Origin: Lachnospiraceae bacterium
Lineage (GTDB): Bacteria; Bacillota; Clostridia; Lachnospirales; Lachnospiraceae
Length of the DNA: 64,000 nt
Assembly (NCBI GenBank): GCA_022791635.1
Contig: JAAVZL010000023.1
Span: forward strand, 20,711-84,710
Reading direction: 5' to 3'
Within the stretch, counting starts at the first letter, position 1, and each line of letters begins with the position of its first letter. The translations under genes and the position numbers were made by a program. Below are positions 1 to 9,223 of this stretch, piece by piece. Under the pieces are notes generated by a model. That model worked only from the letters and a program-made list of their open reading frames with translations, ran no database searches and was not told the origin of the DNA.

Positions 1-119
1 TAATAGAGTACTTTTGATGGCAAAATGTTGCAGGGTAATAGAAATTTGTACAAAAAATCGTTAAATTTCCTCACTGAGGGTAGCATAATTTGAGTTGTTA
101 TTCAAGGGAATCTGAGTTC

Positions 120-240
120 AATGACATGAAGTTAAGCCTGCAAAGACTACCGGCGCAGGGGAGGAGGGCCGCCCCGCTAAGGGGTGGCGGTTCTTGCCAG
201 GAGCCTTCATACGCCTTTCAGGGCTTAACTTCATGGCATT
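120..240. repeat. 121-bp structured inverted repeat
   Basis: The ends are near-perfect inverted repeats of about 21 bp: 120-140 reads AATGACATGAAGTTAAGCC and 219-240 is its complement with one mismatch and one extra base. Inside is a second GC-rich hairpin (about 169-190, CCGCCCC / GGGGTGGCGG). No coding capacity. It could be a small non-autonomous mobile element or a structured RNA; only one copy is visible in this window. The rest of 1-386 holds only the candidate promoter listed next. Confidence 0.6.
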
Positions 241-260
241 AAATCTGAGATGGGGGATTT

Positions 261-290
261 TTGAAATTCGTAGATATCTGTAAATATAAA
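261..290 (+). promoter_or_regulatory. Candidate sigma-A promoter of the MORN gene
   Basis: TTGAAA at 261-266 and TATAAA at 285-290 are separated by 18 bp, about 100 bp before the start codon. The region is AT-rich, so a chance match is possible. Confidence 0.4.
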
Positions 291-386
291 AATTCTGTAA
301 ACCTGGAAATTGTTGTTTTTAATGATGTAAAAAGAGCCGATATGTATATAGGAGCTGTAAATTCAAATTGAAAGGAGCGGATTTTT

Positions 387-1835
387 ATGAGCAAACGGAT
401 TTTTGTAGTAAAACGTATCATGGCTGTTGTGTTAACTGTTGTTATTTTTGTTTCTGCACCATCCATTTCGGTATGTGCAAGTGATGATTCCCGGAATCTC
501 ATTACGCAAATTCTGGATTTTCTCAGCGATAAGCCTCTTTCTATTGATTTATTTTGGAATTATCTTGGAGAGGGGAAAGAGGTTGCTTACTGGGAGGAGG
601 AGGTCTATCCTCATATAAAGAGAAGTATCCTTGAAAATGCAGACTATCAAAGCAAGCTTCAGGATGTTTTGAAACTGGCGTATGAAAACGGGCACTATAA
701 GATTGATTTTATATCGGACAGTACGCCTCCCGGATATTATGAACCAAGCTTTGATGAAACGCGCTATAACCAGTCCTTTGCCTTTAACGATGGGGATTTG
801 TTTTATGCGCTTCATGGAATTAACGGGCATCTTGTGATTGACGCCACTTATCTTGGCGGCCAGCAGTTTGACGTATGGGTTGCGGTGTCGGATTACTATG
901 ACTTTGATCTCAATATGCAATGCTATGCAGGCAATGGTCTGGCCTGCTTTGGCAATAATTATATGACTGCGTTAAAGGAGCTTTATGATATTGGAAATGA
1001 ATTTCGCGTAACCATGGGCTTTACTTATTCCTGTTTCTGGGAGATGCCTGAGGTTTCCGATAGCAGCACAAAGGAAATTGCAAGCTCTCCTACTCTTACG
1101 GATCCACAGCCGCCGTCTGATGTAAGCACGCAAGGTACGCCTTCCTCTCCTGGAGGATATGTGACAAATCAGTATTATGCCCGAGGTTCTTATGATATCG
1201 GGTATTATACCGGAGAATGGAAAGGCGGAAAGCCCAATGGGCAGGGGACCCTTGTCTATGAAGGCGGAACAAAATATACCATTAAGATGACAAATGGGGA
1301 TATTTATTCTGCCAGTACTTTTACCGGGAATTGGCTGGGTGGGAAAAAATACGGTTACGGGGTTTTTACGTTTGCCAATGGAATCCAATATGACGGGGTG
1401 TGGAATGTAGATGGTTATTATTTTAAGGGAAATGTTATTTTTCCTGCATACAAGCAGTATATAGAGCAGATCGCCTATGGGGATGATATTCAAACCGTGT
1501 ACAGCGAAGAACCCATTTATAACCAAATTTCAAACAATGATCCCGATTCCTCGGAAGCTGAAAGTGAAAAAAATACTTCCTCTGATCCGGCCGTTAAAGC
1601 CGTGGAAGAGGGTTCCTTTGTCTGCCGGTTTTCCGCCGAAAAAATTCCGGTGTATAAGAGCGCGGCTTCTTCTGAGATTCGCTATTATGTTATCAATGAA
1701 AGGGATTGCTATACGATGATTTGTGATAAGAAGTATGTGCTTCAGGATGGGTCTGTGCGTTATTCCCATTGTATCGGATCCGGGGATGACGAAGAAATTG
1801 TTGGAGAGCCGGATAGCGTTGAAATAGAAAAATAA
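387..1835 (+). CDS. Secreted MORN-repeat protein
   Basis: 482 aa. The N-terminus is basic, followed by a hydrophobic stretch (about residues 10-30) ending near SVCAS, so it is probably exported. Residues about 270-350 carry MORN-type repeats (YTGEWKGGKPNGQGTLVYEGG-like, then FTGNWLGGKKYGYGVFTF and YDGVWNVDGYYFKGNV). The preceding 30-240 region and the acidic Ser/Glu-rich linker (about 380-410) are not recognised. A short C-terminal segment may be a separate small domain. MORN repeats often bind lipid or protein surfaces; the partner here is unknown. A good ribosome site (AAAGGAG) precedes the ATG. It appears to be a single-gene transcript facing the HipA-like pseudogene. Confidence 0.75.
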   Translation: MSKRIFVVKRIMAVVLTVVIFVSAPSISVCASDDSRNLITQILDFLSDKPLSIDLFWNYLGEGKEVAYWEEEVYPHIKRSILENADYQSKLQDVLKLAYENGHYKIDFISDSTPPGYYEPSFDETRYNQSFAFNDGDLFYALHGINGHLVIDATYLGGQQFDVWVAVSDYYDFDLNMQCYAGNGLACFGNNYMTALKELYDIGNEFRVTMGFTYSCFWEMPEVSDSSTKEIASSPTLTDPQPPSDVSTQGTPSSPGGYVTNQYYARGSYDIGYYTGEWKGGKPNGQGTLVYEGGTKYTIKMTNGDIYSASTFTGNWLGGKKYGYGVFTFANGIQYDGVWNVDGYYFKGNVIFPAYKQYIEQIAYGDDIQTVYSEEPIYNQISNNDPDSSEAESEKNTSSDPAVKAVEEGSFVCRFSAEKIPVYKSAASSEIRYYVINERDCYTMICDKKYVLQDGSVRYSHCIGSGDDEEIVGEPDSVEIEK

Positions 1836-1886
1836 TAGATTTCACCTCGGATTTTGTTGGAAAGCAGGTAAATAGTGAGTCTATAC

Positions 1887-1922
1887 TCCCAAGCTCAGGG
1901 AATGCTTCCTGGGCTTGGGGAA
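1887..1922. terminator. Hairpin between convergent genes
   Basis: TCCCAAGCTCAGG pairs with CCTGGGCTTGGGGA around a short loop. There is no long T tract on either side, so this is a likely but weak bidirectional terminator between the MORN gene and the HipA-like pseudogene. Confidence 0.55.
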
Positions 1923-1954
1923 TACTTAAACTCCTGAAAACGGAAGCGCTTATT

Positions 1955-2850
1955 CTAACCGGTTGTTAAGAGAGCACTCTTTAAAATTTCCAGTCTTTTA
2001 CAAAACATATCATAATATTGAGGAAGGCTTACAAAGAATTCTTCCTTTACCTCAGCTGTCTGATGGAGCCCGATGGCTTTTACGGCTTCGATTGCCGCCT
2101 CCTTCTGGGTCAATTTCTTTCCAAATGCGGTCTGGCAGTTTGCACCGTCTAAGCTGTCATAGCTGTGAAACGCCTGATTAAAGTCCATCAGCTTGTGCAG
2201 TCTCAGGGGCCTATTATTGGAATTGTCCACTGTTATTCCCCAATTTCCCCAATGGCGATCCGTATTTCCCACAAGATAGTCTACGATATTCATCATATAG
2301 TAGTTATGCTTATCCAGGCTTATGACATACTTTTGTGTATTCTTATTATGATTCTGGCAGTAAATTTCAAAGGCTTCCGTGGATACGATGGAATATTCCT
2401 TTGATGTCATATTTTTACTTACCGTAACCTTTTCTCCGTCAAAATAATCCTCCTCATAGAGGACCTGCTGCACATCAAAACAGCGGCAGATACGGCTTGC
2501 CAGAAGCTCTCGCTCTACTGGCTCTCTTCCTCCGTTCTTCAGCAGCCAGAAATCTCCCTGCTTTCTCTGCCATGCTTTGGGAAAACAGCCGTTTGTGGAC
2601 AAATCCCGCGCCAGATATTCATTCTGAACGGTGTACTGCCTTCCTCGAAGAGAGATATCAAGGAAGGCTGCGTCCAGGTGATTCTCATATAGGTTTATTT
2701 CTTTGAAAGTGATGCGCTCTTTTTTGCTCTTTACCCAAAAAACATCAGTGATGGAAGCGCATCGGTAGGTCAGGGCGATCCTTGCCCGGTCTCGTCTATT
2801 TCAGCTGTTCTTCTGTCCTTATGCATGATTACATATACTTCTTTTGACAT
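1955..2850 (-). pseudogene. HipA-like kinase, frameshifted
   Basis: The 3' part (1955-2602, 215 aa) has a kinase-fold catalytic loop NTDRHWGNWG and a DFN metal-binding motif (LMDFNQAF), typical of HipA-like C-terminal domains. The frame stays open upstream of its first ATG to about 2784. A well-placed ATG at 2850, with AGGAGG in front, opens a different frame (MSKEVYVIMHKDRRTAEIDETG) that stops after about 26 codons. Restoring one G in the GGG run at 2785-2787 (C run on the plus strand) joins the two into one protein of about 298 aa. HipA kinases are Ser/Thr kinase toxins or regulators. No HipB-like antitoxin is adjacent. The break could be a real mutation, phase variation in a short G run, or a sequencing error. 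Confidence 0.7.
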
Positions 2851-3159
2851 GGAACCTCCTGGCTTTTTGTATGATCATTCTATTTATTGGCTTTGTGGAC
2901 TTCTTTTCAAAGGAATGGAAATTCTTTTTTTATTTTAGCATTATTTCTCTGTTGTGTCATGGATTTTTTGGGCAAGAAAGCCGTCAAGTCCTATGGATTT
3001 ATTTAAAGTAATTATCTCACCAAAGGCACTTTCTCAGTTGAATAGTTACATTGATTATATACAATATACCTTACTGAATGAACAAGCCGCTCTTCGTGTA
3101 TGACAAAATGCCTTGCAAACTAGCAGTCGTCTTGCTACTGTAGCTGGAAGCTCCCTTCT
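2851..3159. other. Intergenic region, no gene seen
   Basis: This AT-rich stretch of about 310 bp lies between the HipA-like pseudogene and the 3' end of the aminotransferase gene. I see no convincing ORF or repeat. It must contain the promoter of the pseudogene, but no clear -35/-10 pair stands out. Confidence 0.5.
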
Positions 3160-4251
3160 CTACAACAACTGTTTTTTCTCAACGTCTATAAAGGCGTCAA
3201 CCAAACAGTCAAAATCTGATTCTTCCAATGCTCCAATATGACCAACCCGAAATACTTTATCTCTCAGTTCTCCACCATTTGGGCAAATCCATATTCCATA
3301 TTGATCTTTTAAAAGTGTAAAATAATCATAGGCGGACTTTCCATTTGTTGGAGTAAGAGGCGTAACTGCATTTGACAAGCTTTCGGATATAATATGGAAA
3401 GGAAGATTGTTTTCTTTCATCTGTTTTCGAAAGTATCCGGCAAGACTTCTAATTCGTGCAATTTCCATATCCACGCCTCCGGCAGCATCTATTTCCTTAG
3501 CCCTTTGATTGATTTGAAGAAGAATACCAACAGCAGGAGTAAACGGAGTCTGCCCACGCTCTCCATTCTTTAATGCTAATTTCAAATCCAGATACATGGT
3601 CTTTGGGTTATTGTCATAAACCTTTTTTACTGCTTTTTCACTTAGAACAAGCAAAGAAACGCCTGGAGGACATGCCAGCGCCTTTTGTGACCCCACTATC
3701 ATAACCTGTACATCAAGTTCAGCCATAGAAAACGGATCACATAAAAAGGAGCTTATAGAATCAACAACTAAAAATATATCATTCTTTTTACAAAAGTCAC
3801 TAATAAGCTTGATGTCATAGAGTACACCTATGGATGCTTCATCCAGATTGATTAGGAAGCCTGTGTAACCGCAGCCATCATACTGGCTTAGTTGTTCCTG
3901 TGTCACTCCATGCCCAAATTCTGGTTTTATCACTGTATAAGGAATATCATAAATTTCCAGCATCTCCACAAATCGATGGCCAAAGCTGCCGCCATCAACA
4001 ACAAGGACCTTGTCCTGATTTGTAAATATATTAATCACTGCTGCCTCCATTGAGGATGTCCCGGAACCGGTCAGAAAGCAAACTCTGGCATTCTGTTCCG
4101 CTTTTGCAAACTTTTTAATTAGTTCTTCATTTTCAAACATAATTTTAGAAAACTCTGGAGTACGAAAATAGGGAACCTGCTCTGCTCCTATCTCCCGCAC
4201 ACTATCACTCGTCATAACCGGACCAACTGTAAAATTAAGCATTTTATACAC
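3160..4251 (-). CDS. Class V PLP aminotransferase (PhnW/AGXT-like)
   Basis: 363 aa, full length for the alanine-glyoxylate / 2-aminoethylphosphonate-pyruvate aminotransferase group. It opens with FTVGPVMTSDSV, has the phosphate-binding TGSGTSSMEA at 61-70, Asp164 (VVDSISS) for the PLP ring nitrogen, and the Schiff-base lysine at 190 in GSQKALACPPG. It probably moves an amino group between pyruvate/alanine and an aldehyde or keto acid. It is the last gene of the minus-strand glycan locus, 35 bp after the KdsC-like phosphatase gene. The neighbouring cytidylyltransferase and phosphatase suggest a role in making a CMP-activated surface substituent. No PEP mutase or phosphonopyruvate decarboxylase is visible, so phosphonate chemistry is only a possibility. 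Confidence 0.8.
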   Translation of the reverse strand: MYKMLNFTVGPVMTSDSVREIGAEQVPYFRTPEFSKIMFENEELIKKFAKAEQNARVCFLTGSGTSSMEAAVINIFTNQDKVLVVDGGSFGHRFVEMLEIYDIPYTVIKPEFGHGVTQEQLSQYDGCGYTGFLINLDEASIGVLYDIKLISDFCKKNDIFLVVDSISSFLCDPFSMAELDVQVMIVGSQKALACPPGVSLLVLSEKAVKKVYDNNPKTMYLDLKLALKNGERGQTPFTPAVGILLQINQRAKEIDAAGGVDMEIARIRSLAGYFRKQMKENNLPFHIISESLSNAVTPLTPTNGKSAYDYFTLLKDQYGIWICPNGGELRDKVFRVGHIGALEESDFDCLVDAFIDVEKKQLL

Positions 4252-4286
4252 TCCTTTTTTCTATATCGCTGAAAACGTTAAGAATA

Positions 4287-4772
4287 TCATAAGCTAACAT
4301 CCAATACCCATTCAATAAACTCTCTGACTGCTCCGTTTCCTCCTGGCTTTGCACTTATAAAATCAGCCAAATCCTTTACCTGCTTTGCCGCATCAGAAGG
4401 GCATCCTATCAGGCCGTCTGCCTTTTTAATGGGATCCATACAGCAAAGATCATTGATGTCATCCCCAATATATGCAACACGATTATATGTGTCTCCTGTC
4501 TTTCTAAGGATCTCATCTAATGCCTCTTTTTTATCTCTTATTCCCTGAAATAATTGTGAGATCCCAATTTCTCTGCATCGATTCTTCAGTATTTTAGATG
4601 TTCTACCTGTAATTATAATAGGTATTATTCCAGCGGGAAGCAGTATATCATGAATTCCACAACCATCTTTAATATCAAACGCTTTACATAGCTCTCCATC
4701 ACTTCCCATATAAATCTTTCCGTCAGTTAGGGTTCCATCTACATCCATAATAAAATACTTGATTTTAGACAT
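4287..4772 (-). CDS. KdsC-type HAD phosphatase
   Basis: 161 aa from the ATG at 4772. That start is preferred over an in-frame ATG 40 codons upstream because the longer form would overlap the acyltransferase gene by over 100 bp, and GAGGGAAGCA precedes the shorter one. The HAD nucleophile motif DVDGTLTDG has Asp10 and Asp12; motif II is IITGR (Thr55); a YIGDDINDL motif follows near residue 100. The size and lack of a cap domain match KDO-8-phosphate phosphatase and acylneuraminate-9-phosphatase-like enzymes, which remove phosphate from a sugar acid before CMP activation. The start lies 8 bp after the acyltransferase stop codon. The true substrate is unknown. Confidence 0.85.
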   Translation of the reverse strand: MSKIKYFIMDVDGTLTDGKIYMGSDGELCKAFDIKDGCGIHDILLPAGIIPIIITGRTSKILKNRCREIGISQLFQGIRDKKEALDEILRKTGDTYNRVAYIGDDINDLCCMDPIKKADGLIGCPSDAAKQVKDLADFISAKPGGNGAVREFIEWVLDVSL

Positions 4773-4780
4773 TGCTTCCC

Positions 4781-5845
4781 TCACATTCTCAAATATTTCG
4801 CATTTGGTATATTTGCCGCTATCCTTTCCATGACAGCATTCCACAAGAACAGCCCCACAAGAAGTATTACTAACTTTAGTCCAAATACCCAATACCAGCT
4901 TGGATATAAGCCAGCTACACTCAATAATTGCCGCGCTACACTACCCGAAAAATAGTCAAATCCCATAAAAAATACAGTATGACGTCCTAAATAACAAATC
5001 CCTTTCACAAGTGTCTGATTCCAATGCTTTATAGTTCGAAAGCATAGAATCATCAGTCCTAAGCTGATGCTCAAAGCACCGCATATCATACATAACAGGT
5101 TTCCATATATATTATCATCAAAATCAACATGCTCCACGGGGTTTAAATGAATTGCAACACTTCCTAATATAATCAGAAGTACAATTATGAAAAAGTACCA
5201 TGTGCTACTTTGACAATATTTTGATTTTTCAAATTTTAAGCTTTCCTCTTTGCATCTGTATCCTATGCTAATAAATAGGACTGCCATAAGAGCAGTATCC
5301 ATATTCCAAAACAATTTCGGCGCATCCATAAAATAAAAGATATAGCTAATACCGGGACAAAAGAGGATGAATATTATTTGGAGCTTCCTGCTCTTTCTAT
5401 TTCCTATCGCATAGAATAGCAACAACGCCATAATAAGCCCTGTTAAGAACCATAAAGGCGAGCAATTAGGCATCCACTCCTGACTTCCTCTGGAATATAT
5501 AATTCCGCAAAGATAATGATATAGTAAGTCCGCTTTATCTGGTATGTGGAGTATTAAGTTTCTGCCCATCTCCAAGAATAGATTCACAAAGCATAAAATT
5601 CCATAGGGAAAAAGATAACTTTTCAACAATTTCTTTAGATATAGCGCAAAAGAAATTTGAAAATTTTCTTTTTTAAATACATATCCAGATATTATAAAAA
5701 ACAGAGGCATATGAAAACCATAAATAAATTTCATAAATGGAGGAGAAACATGCCCCAATAAGACCAAAAGAATTCCTATCCCTTTACATGCATCAATCCA
5801 TAATTCTCTACTTGTTTGCTTAACAAATTCTGTCGGATCTTGCAT
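4781..5845 (-). CDS. Acyltransferase 3 family membrane protein
   Basis: 354 aa with about ten hydrophobic segments. The N-terminus has the family signature WIDACKGIGILLVLLGH, with the conserved His, followed by FHMPLFFIISGYVF. These integral membrane enzymes transfer acetyl or similar groups to cell-surface sugars (OatA- and WecH-like). In this locus it probably decorates the glycan made by its neighbours. It is co-directional with the aldolase gene upstream (about 120 bp gap) and the KdsC-like phosphatase gene downstream (8 bp gap). Confidence 0.85.
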   Translation of the reverse strand: MQDPTEFVKQTSRELWIDACKGIGILLVLLGHVSPPFMKFIYGFHMPLFFIISGYVFKKENFQISFALYLKKLLKSYLFPYGILCFVNLFLEMGRNLILHIPDKADLLYHYLCGIIYSRGSQEWMPNCSPLWFLTGLIMALLLFYAIGNRKSRKLQIIFILFCPGISYIFYFMDAPKLFWNMDTALMAVLFISIGYRCKEESLKFEKSKYCQSSTWYFFIIVLLIILGSVAIHLNPVEHVDFDDNIYGNLLCMICGALSISLGLMILCFRTIKHWNQTLVKGICYLGRHTVFFMGFDYFSGSVARQLLSVAGLYPSWYWVFGLKLVILLVGLFLWNAVMERIAANIPNAKYLRM

Positions 5846-5968
5846 TGCATGTCAACTCCTCTCACTACTTTCTCAAAAAAATCCACATTTTTGCTATTAT
5901 CTTTTGCCTTGCCTTTACAAAAGTTTCTCTTTTATCCCCGACTTTTATAAATACAAGATAACGAATAC

Positions 5969-7591
5969 TTACTTAAATATTCCTGAAAACCTGCTGCCCG
6001 TAAGAAATTGAACGGTATGCTTATCCTTCAAAGTGTTGGCAAATTCCTTAAGAAGTATTGTCAAATCATTGTTAATCTGATTGTAGTTCTTCTCATATCG
6101 ATTACTTTCATAAGAGGCATCAATATAATTTTTCTTTCCCTCCTCAAAACCATCAAAACCTGCAAAAACAATTTGTTCAAAACCAACCTTCTTTAACAGA
6201 TTTAATAGAATAATCACCGAATTATCAAAGTATTTCACTCCTCTCTTTACCAATCCATTATAATTTACTACAATTGTTTCAGTAGTTGCCTCTACCACAT
6301 TAGAGGATACTATTACGCATCTTCCTTCCAAGCTTTTCTTATCTTTTAAATATCGCCTTGGATTCCCGTAGAAAACAAAGCTGCGCTCAGGTGGAAGTTC
6401 TATATCAGCAATAAAATTGACACTGATTACAACTGGATTCTCCCTGTTTATAAAGTCCTGTATTACTTCTCTGTTTTCTCCTATAGAAGCTCCGGGAACT
6501 AAAATGAGAATTCTCTGATTCTCCAGCTTTTTCTGTAAGATTTTCAGACTTTCCTGATCATTGATATCCAAATCCAAATATTCCAGATAAAGACTTTCAA
6601 TATTGTCATAATCGTATCTTTTTCGTTTCTGCGGCTCAATCATGGATATAATCTGCTTGATGTCCTTTGTCCGCAGTTTGTGCTTCTCATTCAGGTAGAT
6701 AATATTATTGGCGTGAGAGGAATAAATACCAGCCATTGCATAGGGAATTGTATAATCCCAGCTATGCTCCTCTTTAATCCAGTGCAGATATTCGTCTATA
6801 GTATCAAGTAAAACATCCAGGTCATAATTATAGTATTTCTTTCGTATCAAGAAATCCATAATTAACTCCGAGTTCAGATTTCCAGTTCCTTTTCCCACTC
6901 CCTCTAATGTTGCATCCAGAATAATCTCCCGTTTTCCTTTGCTTAACTCAATAACCTCCTGGGAAAAGGAAAAGGAAAGCTGCAAATTATTGTGTGAATG
7001 GAAGTCAATGGCAATATCCTCATTCAGGTTATAATCTACCAGATTGTAATAGTGAATTACATCATCCTTATACATAGCTCCATACGTATCTACTACTCCA
7101 AAGGAATAAGGCTTCACCTGATTGATGATCTCGATAGCCTCAAGCATTTCCTTATCCGTATAGCTTAAAGAATCCACACCCTGAATAAATAGGGTGTATC
7201 CCTTTGCCTTTACAAGCTCGAAGATCTCAACCGCATCATGCAAATCTTTTTTTCGATATCCTATGCGTATTCCTGTAATGGAAATTCCGTCGCATTCCGG
7301 GAGTTTACTGAAATCCCACATCCCATATTCCTTACCATAATCTGCAAACGCCACATACATGGTATTTCCCTTGTTTTCCGGAATAAATGGCTTAAACTGC
7401 TCCACCTCATTAAAAAAGGTACTATTTCCCGAATACTCAATATTTCCTCTCAGGAACCCCAGCTCAACAATATCTATCTTCGCATTTGTCAGGCCTTTCG
7501 TAATCCCTTTGATATGGGAATCCGGAAACGCGCAGTCAATGATCCTTCCTCCATCCCGCAAAGTACAGTCTAATATTTTAACATTTTTCAT
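5969..7591 (-). CDS. DRE-TIM aldolase with extra C-terminal domain
   Basis: 540 aa. Residues 5-300 form an HMGL-like TIM barrel: LDCTLRDGG at 7-15 gives the metal-binding Asp and catalytic Arg, and a metal-binding FHSHNN lies near residue 200. It resembles 4-hydroxy-2-oxovalerate aldolase and homocitrate-synthase relatives. Residues about 355-540 are a separate alpha/beta domain starting ILILVPGASIGENREVI, which resembles MptE/DUF115-type domains of glycan loci; I cannot name it firmly. The start overlaps the cytidylyltransferase stop by 14 bp, which points to translational coupling. Its likely job is forming or cleaving a C-C bond in a keto-acid precursor that the neighbouring enzymes aminate, dephosphorylate and activate. 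Confidence 0.75.
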   Translation of the reverse strand: MKNVKILDCTLRDGGRIIDCAFPDSHIKGITKGLTNAKIDIVELGFLRGNIEYSGNSTFFNEVEQFKPFIPENKGNTMYVAFADYGKEYGMWDFSKLPECDGISITGIRIGYRKKDLHDAVEIFELVKAKGYTLFIQGVDSLSYTDKEMLEAIEIINQVKPYSFGVVDTYGAMYKDDVIHYYNLVDYNLNEDIAIDFHSHNNLQLSFSFSQEVIELSKGKREIILDATLEGVGKGTGNLNSELIMDFLIRKKYYNYDLDVLLDTIDEYLHWIKEEHSWDYTIPYAMAGIYSSHANNIIYLNEKHKLRTKDIKQIISMIEPQKRKRYDYDNIESLYLEYLDLDINDQESLKILQKKLENQRILILVPGASIGENREVIQDFINRENPVVISVNFIADIELPPERSFVFYGNPRRYLKDKKSLEGRCVIVSSNVVEATTETIVVNYNGLVKRGVKYFDNSVIILLNLLKKVGFEQIVFAGFDGFEEGKKNYIDASYESNRYEKNYNQINNDLTILLKEFANTLKDKHTVQFLTGSRFSGIFK

Positions 7592-8258
7592 TGTATCTGT
7601 TTCCTTTCCCTGCTTTCTGCTGATCCATCATAAGCACAGCCTCCGCCATCTCAAAATCGTCTAAATCATCAATGCAAATCCCCTCTCTCCATTCCAGAGG
7701 ATGGATATACGGCTTTACTCCGATTCTTCTTCCAAGCTTTGTAAAAACCTCTTTTCGGAAAACATACAATTCCCCCTCTACATAAACGGGTTCCAGATTC
7801 TGGGTTAGAATTACATTTTCAAAACTGTAATTGATAGGGTTCCCTTGATACCAGGAAAACTCTTTTATTTCTCTTGCAGCAAAAGCGGAATCATATCCCT
7901 CCTCTATCACTTTTTGAACAGAGGTCTGTATTGTGGCAGCCTTGATAAACGGCTCGGTTACATGCATCAAGGCATAGACATCTGCATCGATAGTACCGGT
8001 AAACCAGTTTAATATATCCTTTGACTTGATGGTTGGCTCGTCTAATTCTTTGGGACGTCTTAAAAAGGTAATCCCCTCCGGCACATATGACTGGAATGCA
8101 GGATCGCTGCAAATCACATAAATTTCATCCAGCCCGTGCACCTTACGAACCGTGTCAAACAGATATGAACATAATGCCCTTCCACCTAGCTCTCTTGTGT
8201 TTTTTCCAGGTAGTCTTACATTGTTTAATTTTACTGGAATAAACCCTACTGTCTTCAT
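7578..8258 (-). CDS. Acylneuraminate cytidylyltransferase family protein
   Basis: 226 aa. The CTP-binding signature IPVKLNNVRLPGKNTRELGG is at residues 7-26, followed by YLFDTVRKVHGLDEIYVICSDP. The length matches NeuA/KdsB-like nucleotidyltransferases, which attach CMP to sugar acids or related acids. The near-C-terminal ICIDDLDDFEMAEAVL segment is also typical. It is coupled to the aldolase gene downstream. The activated molecule cannot be told from sequence; candidates are a nonulosonic-type acid or a small keto acid or phosphonate, as in PntC-type enzymes. Confidence 0.85.
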   Translation of the reverse strand: MKTVGFIPVKLNNVRLPGKNTRELGGRALCSYLFDTVRKVHGLDEIYVICSDPAFQSYVPEGITFLRRPKELDEPTIKSKDILNWFTGTIDADVYALMHVTEPFIKAATIQTSVQKVIEEGYDSAFAAREIKEFSWYQGNPINYSFENVILTQNLEPVYVEGELYVFRKEVFTKLGRRIGVKPYIHPLEWREGICIDDLDDFEMAEAVLMMDQQKAGKGNRYNEKC

Positions 8259-8272
8259 AAAAATTTCCTCCC

Positions 8273-8680
8273 TTAGTATTGAAGCTTTACTATATCTTTT
8301 TCACAAATAAAATCATCAATTACCCTTGCTATTTCTATGGATATGTCCTCCGAAACTGCCATATTATTCCTTCCTTTCTCAATCGCATTTACAAAGGAAA
8401 CTATTTCATATCGAATTCCCTCACCATCTAACTGATAAAAATATCTCCGGTTATTTTCTGCTCTCTCAAAACGTACCTCAAAATACTCTGTCTTCCACCA
8501 AGGTGCGGGAACATAAATATATCCATTCGTACCCGACACAACGAGCTCTCCCTCTGATTTTACACCTTGTCCAACTTTTAAAGATGCCACTGCATCCAAA
8601 TATACAAAGTCAATTTTAGTAAAATCATCATAATAATATTTTTCATTCGTAATATGAGTAATAATTTTTTTATCTATATA
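8273..8680 (-). pseudogene. Gfo/Idh/MocA oxidoreductase, C-terminal remnant
   Basis: The open frame (about 135 codons back to near 8680) has the C-terminal half of a Gfo/Idh/MocA oxidoreductase: FTKIDFVYLDAVASLKVG, then SGTNGYIYVPAPWW. A complete enzyme has about 330 residues with an N-terminal Rossmann fold, which is missing. Going upstream the frame closes exactly where the truncated flippase gene ends, so a deletion has probably joined two gene remnants. A TTG at 8599 or a nearby codon could still allow a short product, but NAD binding and catalysis would be lost. Confidence 0.7.
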
Positions 8681-9203
8681 ATTTGTACCTTTTTAACAGA
8701 GCCATAATAAAAAGCAATCCCAAAATACAAGCAATACTCCATCGAAGCAGCCAGTTATCCAGGCATAAGTAAGAAATAACAGACACCACCGTAACAAGAG
8801 TTAGCGGAGTGACATTAAGCCGGAAAGGATAAAGAGCCCTGTTTAACCTTCTACTATACCGGCAATGCATTAAAAACAGCAGCACATAGGATGCAAGAGT
8901 TGTATAGGCCGCACCCATCATGCCAAACTTCGGAATCAAAAGTACATCTGTAAAAAGATTAAAAGCTGCTGCTGTTAAAGTATTTAAGGCTATACAACGG
9001 TTCGCTTTGTAGTAGAGCTCTACCGCAACATAATTTGAATAAAGAAAAATCATAAAGCTTGACAACACAATGGGTGCAATCAAAATTTTTCCGCTCCAAT
9101 ATTCTTTGTCTGACATCAGCATCAGAATCTCCGGGGCAATCATCAGTATTCCGCATATCATCACCACAACAGCATAGATATATATATTTCTTCTAAAATA
9201 CAT
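8670..9203 (-). pseudogene. Polysaccharide flippase (Wzx-like), 5'-truncated
   Basis: 177 aa with about five membrane segments that match the C-terminal third of a Wzx/MATE-like oligosaccharide flippase (NLFTDVLLIPKFGMMGAAYTT is the typical internal signature). A complete protein has about 450-500 residues. An in-frame TAG lies just upstream of the ATG, and no ribosome site is visible. The 5' part is lost at the boundary with the toxin-antitoxin terminator (9224-9263). With the oxidoreductase remnant this marks the broken upstream end of the glycan locus. Confidence 0.75.
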
Positions 9204-9223
9204 TTTTATATCCTATTTAGAAT

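Noticed and set aside
972..1526. Long antisense ORFs within genes (for example 972-1526, 22402-23277, 19277-20185, 30600-31697)
   Set aside because: They are antisense shadows of clear genes, with no ribosome site and no recognisable domain.
4287..4892. 201-aa version of the KdsC-like phosphatase
   Set aside because: The extra 40 residues overlap the acyltransferase gene and have no family likeness; the ATG at 4772 has a better ribosome site.
3160..8258. Complete phosphonate biosynthesis cluster
   Set aside because: The PhnW-like aminotransferase and a cytidylyltransferase are suggestive, but PEP mutase and phosphonopyruvate decarboxylase are absent from the window.
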